Part shown: positions 9,953 to 20,273 of the stretch, in pieces
How the letters are laid out: each line of letters begins with the position of its first letter
How positions within the stretch are numbered: the first letter of the stretch is position 1
Origin: Silene conica
Taxonomy: Eukaryota; Streptophyta; Magnoliopsida; Caryophyllales; Caryophyllaceae
DNA: 64,000 nt
Assembly (NCBI GenBank): GCA_029255685.2
Contig: CM055312.2
Span: forward strand, 69,020,792 to 69,084,791
Reading direction: 5' to 3'
The notes under the pieces: generated by a model
Told to the model about the DNA's origin: nothing
Database searches by the model: none
Seen by the model: the letters and a program-made list of their open reading frames with translations, nothing else
Program-made: the position numbers and the translations under genes

Positions 9953-11811
9953 ATGACTTCCAATGTATTTTCCCCGCGCTCTCTATTGCACAATGACTAT
10001 CGTGTAGACTCGTGTTTTTCCCTTATGGACTCGTCCGTAATTAGGGATTTCTTTCCTTTCGATGAAACTGTTGAACTTTTCGTTCCCCGGCCGGGCCAGG
10101 CGCCCGACGCCTATCGCCCAGGCTGGACTACCTTCTACCTATATCCGTTCTCCTTGGGGTTGTCCTTTCCCTTTCCCGCCCTTGTGCAGCAATTTCTACA
10201 CCACTCCAACCTTCCCCTCTGGCAGATCAATCCTAGTGCGTGGAGGATACTCCTTTCCCTCTCCTTGCTGAGCGAGCGCCACTCGCTCGATATCACCTTG
10301 GGGGACCTTGCCCATTTTTACACGATCAGAGGCCTTGGTGGTGCCCAGTACACTTTACGGGCTAAATCCAAGGTGGACCTCCCCATTGTTCTTCCAAAAA
10401 AGGCTAAGGATGCTGGGTGGTCCACGCAGTTTATTTTCGTGCAGGTAGATTCGCTTCCTTCGTCCGCCGATTATATCTACATAGACCCCGTTACGGGACG
10501 TAAAGGTACTTGCAGACCCTTCCTCTTGTCTTTCTTCTCATTATTGCTTACATTCTTACTGTTTTTTCTGCGCAGGTGTGAAAGATTTGGTTCTCTCATC
10601 CGACATTACAGAGACTTACAGCAAGTTATTTGGATTGGATATCAACGCTCGTCGCTTCAATAATTTGTTTGCTCAAGACGAACCAGAGGAGATGTCTACT
10701 AGCTCCAACAAGACAAACAGAACGCCTGCGGAGATGCTGGCTGAGCGCAGGAAGATGGCCATGGTTTCGGCGGTGAAGCCTCTGGCGAAGAGAAAGTTAG
10801 GACCTGGTGAACCCCTGCCTGCAAGAAGGCCACCCTGCCTGCTCCCTCGGAATCAGCTCCTTCTGTCGGCCACCTATGCCCTCCTCCTCCTGCTATTTCC
10901 TCCAGAACTCGCAACAAGGCTTCCACCTCGACCGCTCTTGCTAGGAAGCCTGCTGCTCCCGTCATAGAAGATCTTAGCGAGGATATCATCCACCTGCCAG
11001 AGGGTTTTAGTTGTGCTCTGGACGAGGATCCCTGGCCAGTTATGGACCGTCTGCTGACTCCTGGTTCTGAGGCGCTGCTGAAAGATCAGTCTGCTATGCC
11101 GTTGTGGCATCAGTCTGCAGAAGACATTTTCTCGGTGAGCTCCGCCTCATTCTTTTCCTTCCCCTGCAGTGCTTGTGTTTCTGTTGTTCTGACTGACTGC
11201 TGACGGCTCGAATTTTCCTCCAGGGTTTTCAGAAGATACTGATGGGGTGTCGCAAGACCGAGACCATGTCTCAGGAGGTGCATTCCTTAAAGACCGGGTT
11301 AGATGCTGAGAGGGGGCTTCGTGCAAGGAAGTCGGAAGAGTTGACACGCTGCCAGGCCAAAGTGAAGGAACTGGAGGAGGCTCTTGCCGAGTTGCGCAGG
11401 GAGAAGGAGGAGCAGGATGCACGGCTGAAAGTCGTGGTGGCTAAGAAGAAGACCCTGGAGAAGGTGTTGTACGACATGGCTCCTTATTCCTCTTTAGAGG
11501 CGAGGATAGCTTGCATGCAGGAGTTCAAGGTGGGAGAACATGAGAAGTGGGACCTGGAGGGGGAAGAACGGCTTATGGCGGACCTGTTCCCTGTCCATCC
11601 TGTGGTCCCCAATCTTTCGGACCTTAACCCTGACGGATCCCTTCGTTCCCCGCTCCCAGGTTCTCCAGAGGTCCAGAGTGCTGCTCCGGCTTCTCCTGCT
11701 CCCGCTGGCATCTTCCAGGACCAGGTCGTTGGTACTCCTGCTGAAGAAGGTTCTTCCTCTACCAAGCATTCGGGTGGTGAGCCGGTGGTGGAGGAAGCTG
11801 TTGATAGTTAA
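9953..11811 (+). pseudogene. Antisense additional ORF (aORF) of the Tat-like element, three exons
   Basis: A gene-like unit lies on the strand opposite to gag-pol, between integrase and the 3' LTR. My model has exon 1 9953-10505, intron 10506-10575 (GTACTT ... TGCGCAG), exon 2 10576-11134, intron 11135-11223 (GTGAGC ... CCTCCAG) and exon 3 11224-11811. Phases join correctly at both introns. Exon 1 encodes a folded-looking, aromatic-rich domain (RPGWTTFYLYPFSLG, PSAWRILLSLSLLSERH, AHFYTIRGLGG). Exon 2 starts with GVKDLVLSSDITETYSKLF. Exon 3 has a long charged coiled coil (QAKVKELEEALAELRREKEE) and an acidic Pro/Ser tail. One frameshift in exon 2, at about 10810-10850, breaks the frame. Additional ORFs of this kind, sense or antisense, have been described in Tat-lineage elements. 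The function is unknown. The start ATG is chosen as the first in frame after an upstream CT-rich leader. Confidence 0.75.
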
Positions 11812-12420
11812 TTTCTGCGCCCTTAGTGGCATTAAAACTTTGTTGTTTTTTCGTTGTTGTTGGCTGGGCTAGTGCCCATAACATGTGCCCTGGGCCCTGC
11901 GTGGCGGGCTTTTTATCTCGTTTTCTTTGTTTTGTTTGAACTTATGCTGGGTGTTGTGCTGTCTTAACTATGCGTCTGCGGACGACTTTTTATATCTTGT
12001 TTTCCTTGGTTTTGTTTATGCATGCTTGTGTGTGTTTGGCAATGTGTGGGTGCTGGCTTCAGGGTATACCCATCTCAGTCAGAGGCTGTCAAGCTTTCGT
12101 GGGTGCTAAGTATCGTGGGCGACAATGTCCCAGTTGCTTGTACCTCGCTATACCCACGCAATGTAGAGAACTGAGTGTGATTTAACTCGTGTTCGTTTTC
12201 GATAGAGATGACACATTGTAAGTATTCGTAGTAGGAAATACTTCAAGTAGATTTTCATAAATAAGTAAATTGTTTTGCCAAATAACTCCCTCAGGATAGC
12301 TGGATCCTGGGGGTGATACATTTTTAGGTAGCTAAAGTAGGAAATGAAACCAAAAACAAATGAGTAAGTACCCTAGAGTTTGGACGCAGGTTCTGGAGGT
12401 ATTCTGGGATGCTCCTTTTC
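11812..12420. other. Spacer between aORF and pol of the Tat-like element
   Basis: Both the antisense ORF and the pol gene end into this about 600-bp stretch from opposite sides, so it probably contains both 3' untranslated ends. Only short open frames are seen, and I recognise nothing coding. Confidence 0.5.
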
Positions 12421-12948
12421 TCATATGTGATATTTTTTCAGATGGAGGATATTCCAGGGTCTGGGTACCATGTTCCCCTTCATGTCCATTAATCTATAGG
12501 ATCCACTTCTTGTAGTGCTTTCCACCTGATAGGGTCCTTCCCAATTGTAGGCGAATTTCCCAGCGTTTTGATTCTTCGTGTTCTGGAACACCTTTCTGAG
12601 GACTCGATCTCCCACCTGGAGAGTTCTTATCTTCACGTTTTTGTTGTAACTTCGGGCCACCATTTGCTTGTAGGCGGCCATTCTGATGGCGGCGCTGGTT
12701 CTGAGCTCGTCCACCGTGTCCAGGCTGCTGGCCATTTCTGTTTGGTTGCGTTCTTCTGTTAGACAACCGTATCTCTGGGTTGGCACATTTACTTCTGCTG
12801 GAATGACGGCTTTTGCTCCAAATACTAGGCTGAAGGGGGTCTGGCCTGTAGCCGTCTTTGGTGTGGTTCTGTCAGACCACAGAACCAAAGGTAACTCGTC
12901 CGCCCATTTGCCTCCAGCTTCTTCCAGCCTCCTCTTCATGTTGTCCAT
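12421..12948 (-). pseudogene. Tat-like pol: integrase C-terminal region
   Basis: About 175 codons continue the integrase after a frameshift at about 12950-12985. It contains the conserved WADELPLVLWS and PFSLVFGAKAVIP blocks following the catalytic core. It ends in the chromodomain-less C-terminal domain (GDRVLRKV ... KFAYNWEGPYQV ... RPWNILHLKKYHI), the GPY/F-type DNA-binding module of Gypsy integrases. It ends at a normal-looking stop. Confidence 0.9.
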
Positions 12949-14176
12949 GACGATTTCTGTTGCTGGATTCTGCTTGACCGTTTGTTTGTGGGTACCTAGG
13001 AGCAGCTTTTAGTAGGGTGATATTCCAACTAGCACAAAATGCTTCCGTTTTACTAGATATGAATTGTGAGCCATTGCCACACACTATTTCAGAAGGTATA
13101 CCGAACCTGTAGATTATATTGCGTTTAAGGAAGGATATCACCTGATTTTCTGTAACCTGGGGGAAAGTTTCTGCTTTTATCCACTTGGAGAAGTAGTCTG
13201 TTAGTGCGAGCATGTAGGTTCTGTTTCCGGGTGCTCTGGGCAGTGGTCCTACAATGTCCATCCCCCATTTCATGAAGGGCCAGGGTGATATGATTGGGTG
13301 CAGGGGTTCAGCGGGTTGGTGCGTGACAGGGGCGTGTTTCTGGCAGGCTTCGCATTTTTTGGCGAGCTCCACTGCGTCTCTCCGTACTGTTGGCCAGAAG
13401 TATCCCATCCTGATTGCTTTGTTGGACAGGCTCCTGCCCCCTGCATGATTTCCGCAGTCTCCGTTGTGGAGGTCATGCAAGACCGTTTGTCCTTTCTGGT
13501 CGCCCAGACATCTCAGGTATGGTCCTGCGAGCGATTTCCTGAACAACACATCATCTATTAGTATGAATCTTGAGGCTTTCATTTTGAATCCCCTTACCTC
13601 TTTTCTGTCTGTTGGAAGAGTTCCATCTTTCAGCCAGTTTCGGTAGGGTGTCCTCCAGTTGGGCGGCTCTTGCTGTTCTGTGGTGCTGCTGAGGACGCCT
13701 AGTCCTGTCTCCCACTGCGTGCTGGAGTTTTCAACTTCCCGATCTTCCTGGGAAGTTGACGGTTCCAGCACGTGGGTGATTGGGATATAAGAGATATCTC
13801 CTGGTTTGAATGTTGCCCCCAGGTTGGCCAATGCGTCTGCCTCCGCGTTCTGCTCCCTGGGTATCTGTTCTATCTCGAAGGTAATGAACCTTGTCTTCTT
13901 GTCTTTGACCACCTCCAGGTAAGTTATCATTATGGCGTCTTTGGCATCGTATTCGCCATTGACGTGGTTCACTATGAGCTGCGAGTCGCTGTATGCTCGG
14001 AGGTACCTAACTTTGAGGTCCAGGGCTAGTTGGAGTCCCTGGATCAGGGCTTCGTATTCCGCCACGTTGTTGGTTGCTTGGAATTCACACCGTACTGCCT
14101 GGACGATCATGTCTCCTTGGGGGGACCTGAGTACCATTCCTACTCCTGCTCCCCGGCTGTTAGAGGCTCCGTCCAC
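12872..14176 (-). pseudogene. Tat-like pol: second (archaeal-type) RNase H and integrase core
   Basis: The first about 130 residues form an RNase H of the kind Tat elements acquired in addition to the usual one (DGASNSRGAG, EYEALIQGL, AYSDSQLIV, ADALANLGA). They are followed by an integrase with the H2C2 zinc region (HNGDCGNHAG ... CEACQKHAP) and the core (MDIVGPLPRAPGNRTYMLALTDYFSKW). The second catalytic Asp, expected in the (C/S)DNG(S/T)QF motif, is Gly here (VCGNGSQF). The third catalytic residue, Glu in GQAESSN, is present. An in-frame TGA at 14189-14191 separates this part from the RT upstream. The frame shifts near its end. This integrase would be inactive. Confidence 0.9.
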
Positions 14177-14188
14177 GTACAGCGTCCA

Positions 14189-15712
14189 TCAATTTCCTTC
14201 GGAGTCCATTTCTAGAGGTAGAATTTCTTTGGCTGCCTCTTTTTCCATTCCTGGGCTAAAATCAGAGACAAAATCTGCAAGGGCTTGTGATTTTATCGTA
14301 GTTCTGTTTTCAAATTTTAGGTCGTAGCCACTTAAGTGGACTGACCATTTGGACATTCTCCCAGAAAGTTCTGGCTTACTCAATATGGGTCTCAGGGGGT
14401 AGCTAGTTAAGACTGATATGGAGTGAGATTCAAAGTAAGGTCTCAGTTTATATGAGGCTGTAACTAAAGCGAGAACTAGTTTTTCAGGAGCTGTGTACCT
14501 GGTCTCTGCAGGAAGCAGAGACTTACTGATGTAGTAAACTGGATGCTGGGTTCCCTCATGTTCCCGTACCAAGACTGCACTAACTGCTACCTCTGTTACT
14601 GACAGATACAGGTATAACGGCTCCCCTTGTTCTGGTTTGGACAGGAGTGGAGGGGTGCTGAGGTATTTCTTCAGTTCTGCGAACGCCTTTTCGTGTTCCT
14701 CCGTCCATTCGAATCTCTTGCTCTTTCGTAGTATGTCATAGAATAGTCGGCATCTGTCGGAGGATCTGGAAATGAACCTGTTGAGGGCTGCCACTCTGCC
14801 AGTCAGTTTCTGCACGTCTTTCGGCTTCTGGGGGGACTCCAGTTGAAGGAGCGCTTTGATATGCTCGCTGCTTGCCTCGATCCCTCTCTGTGTGACCATG
14901 TACCCCAGGAACTTCCCACTGGAGACTCCGAATGTGCACTTGGAGGGATTCAGCTTCATTTGGTATTTCCTCAGTATGCTGAAGGTTTCTTCCATGTGTT
15001 GGGTGTGCTGGTTGGCTACTTTGGATTTGACCACCATGTCATCTATGTAGACTTCCATGGTTTTGCCTATTTGATCCATGAACATCATGTTCACTAGCCT
15101 TTGGTAGGTGGACCCTGCATTTTTCAACCCAAACGGCATAACGTTATAGCAGTAGATACCTCGTTCAGACCTGAAGTCCGTCTTTTCCTGGTCCTCTGGA
15201 TGCATCTTGATCTGGTTGTACCCACTCCAAGCGTCCAGGAACGTGAGCATCTCGTGGCCTGCTGTTGCATCCACCATTGCGTCTATGTGCGGCAGAGGGA
15301 ACGGGTCCTTAGGACACGCCTTGTTCAGGTCGGTGAAGTCTACGCATACTCTCCACTTCCCGTTCTTCTTGGGGACCACCACCACGTTTGATAGCCACTC
15401 TGGATATTTTACCTCTCTGATTTTTCCTGCAGCCAGGAGGTCGTCCACCTCCTGGTTTATCACCTGGTTCCTTTCTGCAGCGAATTTCCTTCTTTTTTGC
15501 TGGACCGGCTTGTAGCCGGGGCTTACACTTAACCTGTGCGAGATTATGTTTGGGTCTATTCCCACCATGTCTTCGTGGGACCACGCAAAAGAATCAATGT
15601 TAGTTTTTAACAAATGTAACAGTTCTGAACGGACAGTACCTGTGCATTCTGCTCCCACCAGCACCTTCCTCTCCGGATGCAGCGGGTCTAAGGGAATTTC
15701 CTCTACCTCCAC
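14189..15712 (-). pseudogene. Tat-like pol: reverse transcriptase and first RNase H
   Basis: About 507 codons of Gypsy RT. Motifs in order are KRRKFAAERNQVINQEVDDL, VVVPKKNGKWRVCVDFTDLN, FLDAWSGYNQIKM, VMPFGLKNAGSTYQRLVN and the catalytic YIDDMVVKS. These are followed by the classical Gypsy RNase H (FEWTEEHEKAFAELKKYL, VSAVLVREHEG, YYISKSLL, YTAPEKLVLALV). This part looks intact. It is joined in frame to protease upstream across a TAG at 15761-15763, and to the second RNase H downstream across a TGA at 14189-14191. Confidence 0.93.
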
Positions 15713-15760
15713 CTGGGGAGGTTCGTCATAGGTTCCCCTGACCTGCCTCGCCTGTGATTG

Positions 15761-16864
15761 CTATGCTGAAGGGGGAGCGGCTGTGGGTTTGAGTGCCACC
15801 TTGTAGTAGCTTCTTGCTTCTTCCTGGTTTCCTCTTATAGTCTGGACTCCCCATGGTGTAGGGAACTTGAGGCACTGGTGGTATGAGGACGGGATGGCCT
15901 TCATGTCGTGTATCCACGGCCTGCCAAGGATGACATTGTAGGTAGAGGGACCGTCAATTACCAGGTACCTTACCTGCTTGTTGATTCCTCTGGCATAGGT
16001 TGGGATCAGGATTTCTCCAAGAGAGTGCTTGGTTTCCCCGTTGAATCCCACCAGCGGTACCGCCTTCTTGGTCAGGTCTGCTTCTCCAAATCCCATGCTC
16101 TTCAGTGTTTCCAACATGATGATGTTGACTGAGCTCCCCGTATCCACCAGGATCTTCTTTACCCTGCAGTTCCCTATGGATAAGGTGATGATCAGAGCGT
16201 CATCATGGTACTCAGCGCCTTCCTCCACATCTGTTTCGTCGAAGCTGACGACTGGTAGATCTTGGGCGCTGATCCTGCATGAGGATTCTGGCTTGTCTCC
16301 TTCGACTCTGGTCGCGTGCCTCTTGGCGGCGGAGTAGGTGAGTCCACACAGTTCCGAGCCCACTGTTATCACGTTAATAGTTCTAATGCAGACATGAGGG
16401 CTAGAGGGTGCTACCTGACGAGTTGCGTTCACCTTGGTCCCTTTTGGCAGGATGTGGTTCAGGTTGCCCTGCTCGTATTGATATCGGACCTCCTTTCTGA
16501 GGGTGATGCAGTCCTCGGTCGTATTCCCGATGTCCTCGTTATGGAAGTCACACCTCAGGTTGGTGTCCCTCCCATCTTTGCTTCTTTCTTCTGCCCTTTT
16601 CTTGGGCCACTTGACTTTTTCTCCCAGCTCTTTTAGGGTTTTGATCAGTCCTGCAAGGTTGACAGTAAAACCATACTCTTGTACCTTTGGCGGCAGGTTC
16701 GGGTCATTCTTCCAGCTTTTTCCTCCAGAGACCTTATGCACTGGCCTGCTGTAGGGTTTTGATCTCTCCTGTCTGTCTGCTGCTGGTGCCTTCCTGCTGG
16801 TGGAGGCGGAGCTGCAACTGATCCTCCTAGGTCCCGCATCCTCTTCCAGTCGGATGGCATCCAA
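15761..16864 (-). pseudogene. Tat-like gag C-terminus and aspartic protease
   Basis: About 368 codons. The N-terminal portion has a Cys/His knuckle (CDFHNEDIGNTTEDC) in which one expected His is Asn, and basic linker sequence. The protease active site is ILVDTGSSVNIIM, with the downstream VILGRPWIHDMKA block typical of retropepsins. The reading frame ends in TAG at 15761-15763 with the next codons CAA TCA, then stays in frame with RT. Upstream it is cut from the gag core by an in-frame TAG at 16946-16948. Confidence 0.9.
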
Positions 16865-16945
16865 CGCCTTTTGCTGAACCTGAGCATATGCCGCGCACGG
16901 CCATTTGTTCAGCTCTTTGTATAGGTCGGAGGCCTGTGGTAGCCC

Positions 16946-17659
16946 CTAGCGAAAGGCGTGGATGGCAGCTTTCTCCTCGCAATGAGGTATGGATACCATC
17001 TCCTTGTTGAATCTGGCCAGGTAGCCTCTGGTGGATTCCTCATCACCTTGCTGGATCTGGTAGAGGTCACTGCTCTGCTTTTCTGGCCGCCTGCTGCTGG
17101 CGAACTGTTGGTTGAACGCGTTCACCAGGCCTGCAAAGCTGGAGATGCTGGAGTTGGGCAGGTTGACGAACCATTGGAGGGCGGCTCCTGAGAGGGTGGA
17201 CCCGAATCCCTTGCACATACACGCCTCTTTCAGGGATCCTTAGGCCGTTATTACCATCATTTTTTGCTTGTACTGGTTGATGTGATCTATCGGGTCGGCC
17301 GTTCCATCATAGCTCGTCATGTTTGGGGGGGTGAAACCTTTAGGCACATCCACCGAGACTATGTTGTGGGTGAACGGGGAATCTGCGTAGCTGTCTGGGG
17401 CCGCCTTCTCCAGGGGTCTTGGCATTCCCGGTATGCGGCTGACTAAGTCCCACGGCTCTTTGTATTGGTGCTCCCAAGGATTTGGTCCTGCAAAAGGGTT
17501 AGCGAAATTCCAAGGGGTGTTGTGAGTGAAAGGTGCATACCCTGGTGCTCCTGGGGTCTGACCGACCGTGGGTTGACTGAGTGCTTGCTGACCCATCGGT
17601 GTAGTGTGGATTATTGACGGCGTTTGCTGGGCGGAACATCCTGATGGTCCAGCCCCCAA
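16946..17659 (-). pseudogene. Tat-like gag core, interrupted
   Basis: Two stretches (17240-17659 and 16946-17218) are in one frame, separated by TAA at 17240-17242. They contain the retrotransposon gag domain: PKGFTPPNMTSYDGTADP, HINQYKQKMM, LSGAALQWFVNLP, SSFAGLVNAFNQQFASS, RGYLARFNKEMV. The domain would form the particle capsid. Stops at both ends (TAG 17681-17683 upstream, TAG 16946-16948 downstream) are in the same frame as the flanking gag parts, so the original ORF was continuous. Confidence 0.88.
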
Positions 17660-17680
17660 TAGGAGGGGTTGTCTTGCCGA

Positions 17681-18331
17681 CTATCCTTCTCCTTGTGTCC
17701 AGCCCGAGGTCGGGGTGGAGAAAGGTTCTGCATTACCATGCCGGTTAGCACTAATGGGTAATATTACAAATATGTTACCTGGGGCCCCTGTTTGTGGCGG
17801 GGGCGAGTCTAGGTCGACGGAGAGGTAGCCTAGTCCCGTAGGCGTGATTCTTTCTGGTGGAGTTATTCCCGCGAGGTCTAGCCTGGTGACCAATTCGTTG
17901 GGGATAACTCTTGCCTCACTCCTGCTTCCTGGAGGCCTTGGGATCCCGGCTTCCGCGCCTGGTCCTCCGTTGGCACGTGGAGGCTGGTTTTGCGCAGTGG
18001 CTAAGTTTCTCAGCTCCTGGTTGTCCTTCTTCAAGCTATCTACCGCTTGGTGGAGGGCGAAGATTCCTTCCATCATGGTCTTCCACATGGCTGGGGTGGG
18101 AGCGTCTCCGCTGTTGTCGCCTGAGCTAGCCACCGTGCCGCCGCTGGTGGTGCCTGACTGCACCTGGGGGTGCTGCCGCTGAGGGGCACCATCGTCGTTG
18201 GTGGTGGAGTTTCCTGAGCCCCCGCTGAGGTGGAGGTAGCTCCTATCACCGAGGAAATGGGTTGTGAGGTTGTTTGAGAGTTTGTGTTTGTCATTTTTGA
18301 GAGATTCTTGGAGAGTTTTGGGATTTTTCAC
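17681..18331 (-). pseudogene. Tat-like gag N-terminal region
   Basis: Low-complexity Gly/Ser/Pro/Gln-rich N-terminal region of gag with a helical segment (MWKTMMEGIFALHQAVDSLKKDNQELRNL). A better start codon is probably the ATG at 18292-18294 in another frame, with a frameshift near 18230, because that gives a Ser/Thr-rich leader (MTNTNSQTTS). It ends at TAG 17681-17683, in frame with the rest of gag. Confidence 0.7.
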
Positions 18332-18357
18332 ACTTTTTGGGTTGAATAATCACTACA

Positions 18358-18375
18358 GCCCCACGGTGGGCGCCA
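18358..18375 (-). other. Primer binding site of the Tat-like element
   Basis: On the - strand it reads TGGCGCCCACCGTGGGGC, starting 3 nt after the end of the LTR. The TGGCGCC start and the position fit a tRNA 3'-end primer site. I cannot assign the tRNA with certainty. Confidence 0.75.
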
Positions 18376-18378
18376 AAA

Positions 18379-19013
18379 TGTTTAGGTCAAAATTTACCTA
18401 ATGTTGTTTATGGAGGTTATAGTGATTTCAAGCCTAGATTGTGGTATGTTTAGGTGAGTTAATTGCCAAGAGATTGTGGGGAAGAGATATAGAAGAACAC
18501 AAAGAAGTGATGACGCAGAAAACCCCTTAGGGAACAACTGCGGGAGGAAGGTTTCCTCCAAGTTTCTACTAGAATTCTCCTTCAGAGTAGGTATCGTGTT
18601 ACAAGTATGTTAGGGTTTTTTCTTAATGCTATTGTATGCTAAGTGTGATAGTGAATGAATCCCTAAAGTACAAGGTTTACATGTATATATAAGACCTCCT
18701 TCTTAAGGACCGTTGGATTTGGCCTTAATCCAACGGGTCTCTTCTTCTTTTATCTATTTTAGGCTTCTTCTTGCTTGCTTTTTCTGACGGAATCTGCATG
18801 TGTGGCCATTTAAGGCAAATCTCAAGCCTTGTTTCTTTTAGCCTTTTCCTCTTTCTCGTCTTTGCCGCCTACTTCCTTCTCTTGCACTCTTCTTCTACTG
18901 TAGACTTTTCTTCCTCTTCATCCCATTGACTTTTGGTGCCAAGTATGCATCCTTGGGCCAATTATACGATGCCACGTGTTACGTTATAAAATAACATATT
19001 TTAGGGCATAACA
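18379..19013 (-). repeat. Tat-like element LTR (5' LTR in element orientation)
   Basis: 635-bp repeat, partner of 7564-8204. It is followed directly by the target duplication ACGGG. Transcription of gag-pol should start within it on the - strand. Confidence 0.95.
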
Positions 19014-19018
19014 ACGGG

Positions 19019-20268
19019 TATATCCCAACTCGCTTGAACAATATTGTTTTACTAAGGTTAGGAATTATTGACCCTGTATCGTACTTTAATCAAACTTGAG
19101 GTTCTAGATTGCTCAATGCTCATCATTGACCCTGTATCATACTTGAAACAGACTACTTTTGGTTATTTAGATGATTGGTTGCTCATAAATCGTAATATGT
19201 CTGATATGAATGTCGAGTTATGTACTTATATATGAATTGATTCTGGCATTTAGATCGCATTACCAGGATGTAGTCTAATTCAGGGCGATCTTTTTGCCGA
19301 GAGCTGATGTGTGTATGTCGTGGACGTGAGGCATTTATCCGTCTTTGGTGTTTTCTCCTGCTCTCCTCCATATACCTGTCCCGAAAACAAATGCAGATTT
19401 TGCTCCTTTCGTATCAGCAAAAAGACTGGTTGATTTCTCACATGCAGTGTATTTTCACTGGTGGAGTCAGGCGCATAATATAAAAGGAATAGATTTGGCT
19501 CCTCTCTTCAGTTTTCGCTATAATGGCCTCATTTTTGCATTCCCTTTGTTGCAAAGTAATACAAGTATCCGAAACAAAACGAAGATATAGCGGTAGGGGG
19601 AGAAAGGAATAGAGTAGGCCATTGTTGAGTTATTCACTTAATTACAAGTTGACGAGATAACATCTAGGCGGCATGCTTGTGGCTGTCGGACCAACTCCCC
19701 TTGCCCTTCTAAGCTGGGTGTTTGTGATGAAGAACTGACTCAGAAGTCGATTAGAAGACAGAGAACTCGATCTATCAGAAGTCCATCGAAAGTCCTTGTT
19801 TATTAAGGACACTAGTTGATAAATAAACATAGACTGAGAGTGATTAGGAGACAATCCTCACAAGAAATAGCTTCGTCTTGTTGCTACTATTGAGGTTGTA
19901 AGGTTATGGGCACGTCAAGAATATTCTTTTAGAGGTCATGATGAATCGGTTTCTTCTTCCAATGGTCGAAATTTTGATGCGGTATTGGCTTCTTTCTTTT
20001 TTTTTTGACAGAAGGATATAGTCTTACATTATAGTATGGCTCTTAAAATCATATTTTAGCACTACAATGTAAAACCAAATAAAAACAACATAGAAAAATA
20101 GATTCCTAATAAAGAACAACAACTAAGGAGCGATTTTCATTGGTCGAGACATGATGATAGAGAGAAATGGTGTGATCACGATCATCTTCACCCAAATCAT
20201 CAGGTCAACTAACAATACTCCCAAGACACTTGATCAGTTGAGAAGTCGTGAGGCAAGAACGAGATGCA
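19019..20268. other. Host sequence between two LTR retrotransposons
   Basis: About 1.25 kb continuing the sequence that lay left of the Tat-like element before insertion. It has only short open frames and no recognised domain, repeat or RNA. A T-run lies near 19990-20007. Confidence 0.5.
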
Positions 20269-20273
20269 CTTAC

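Larger units (their letters stand above)
7564..19013 (-). mobile_element. Tat-like Gypsy LTR retrotransposon with nested Harbinger element
   Basis: A complete LTR retrotransposon of 11,450 bp lies on the - strand. Terminal repeats are 7564-8204 and 18379-19013, each bounded by TG...CA. They are flanked by the 5-bp duplication ACGGG (7559-7563 and 19014-19018). A primer binding site adjoins the right LTR and a purine tract adjoins the left LTR. The order on the - strand is gag, protease, RT, RNase H, a second RNase H, integrase. That double RNase H and the Gypsy order are known for the Tat lineage. Between integrase and 3' LTR lies an antisense spliced ORF and a 1.37 kb PIF/Harbinger insertion. 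By eye the LTRs differ at about nine bases plus two 3-bp indels, so insertion was fairly recent. Gag-pol carries several stops and a frameshift, so this copy is inactive. Confidence 0.95.

Noticed and set aside
11885..12185. Hydrophobic Cys-rich short frames after the antisense ORF
   Set aside because: Two overlapping frames of about 70 codons in untranslated sequence of the Tat-like element. Composition (TG-rich) explains them.
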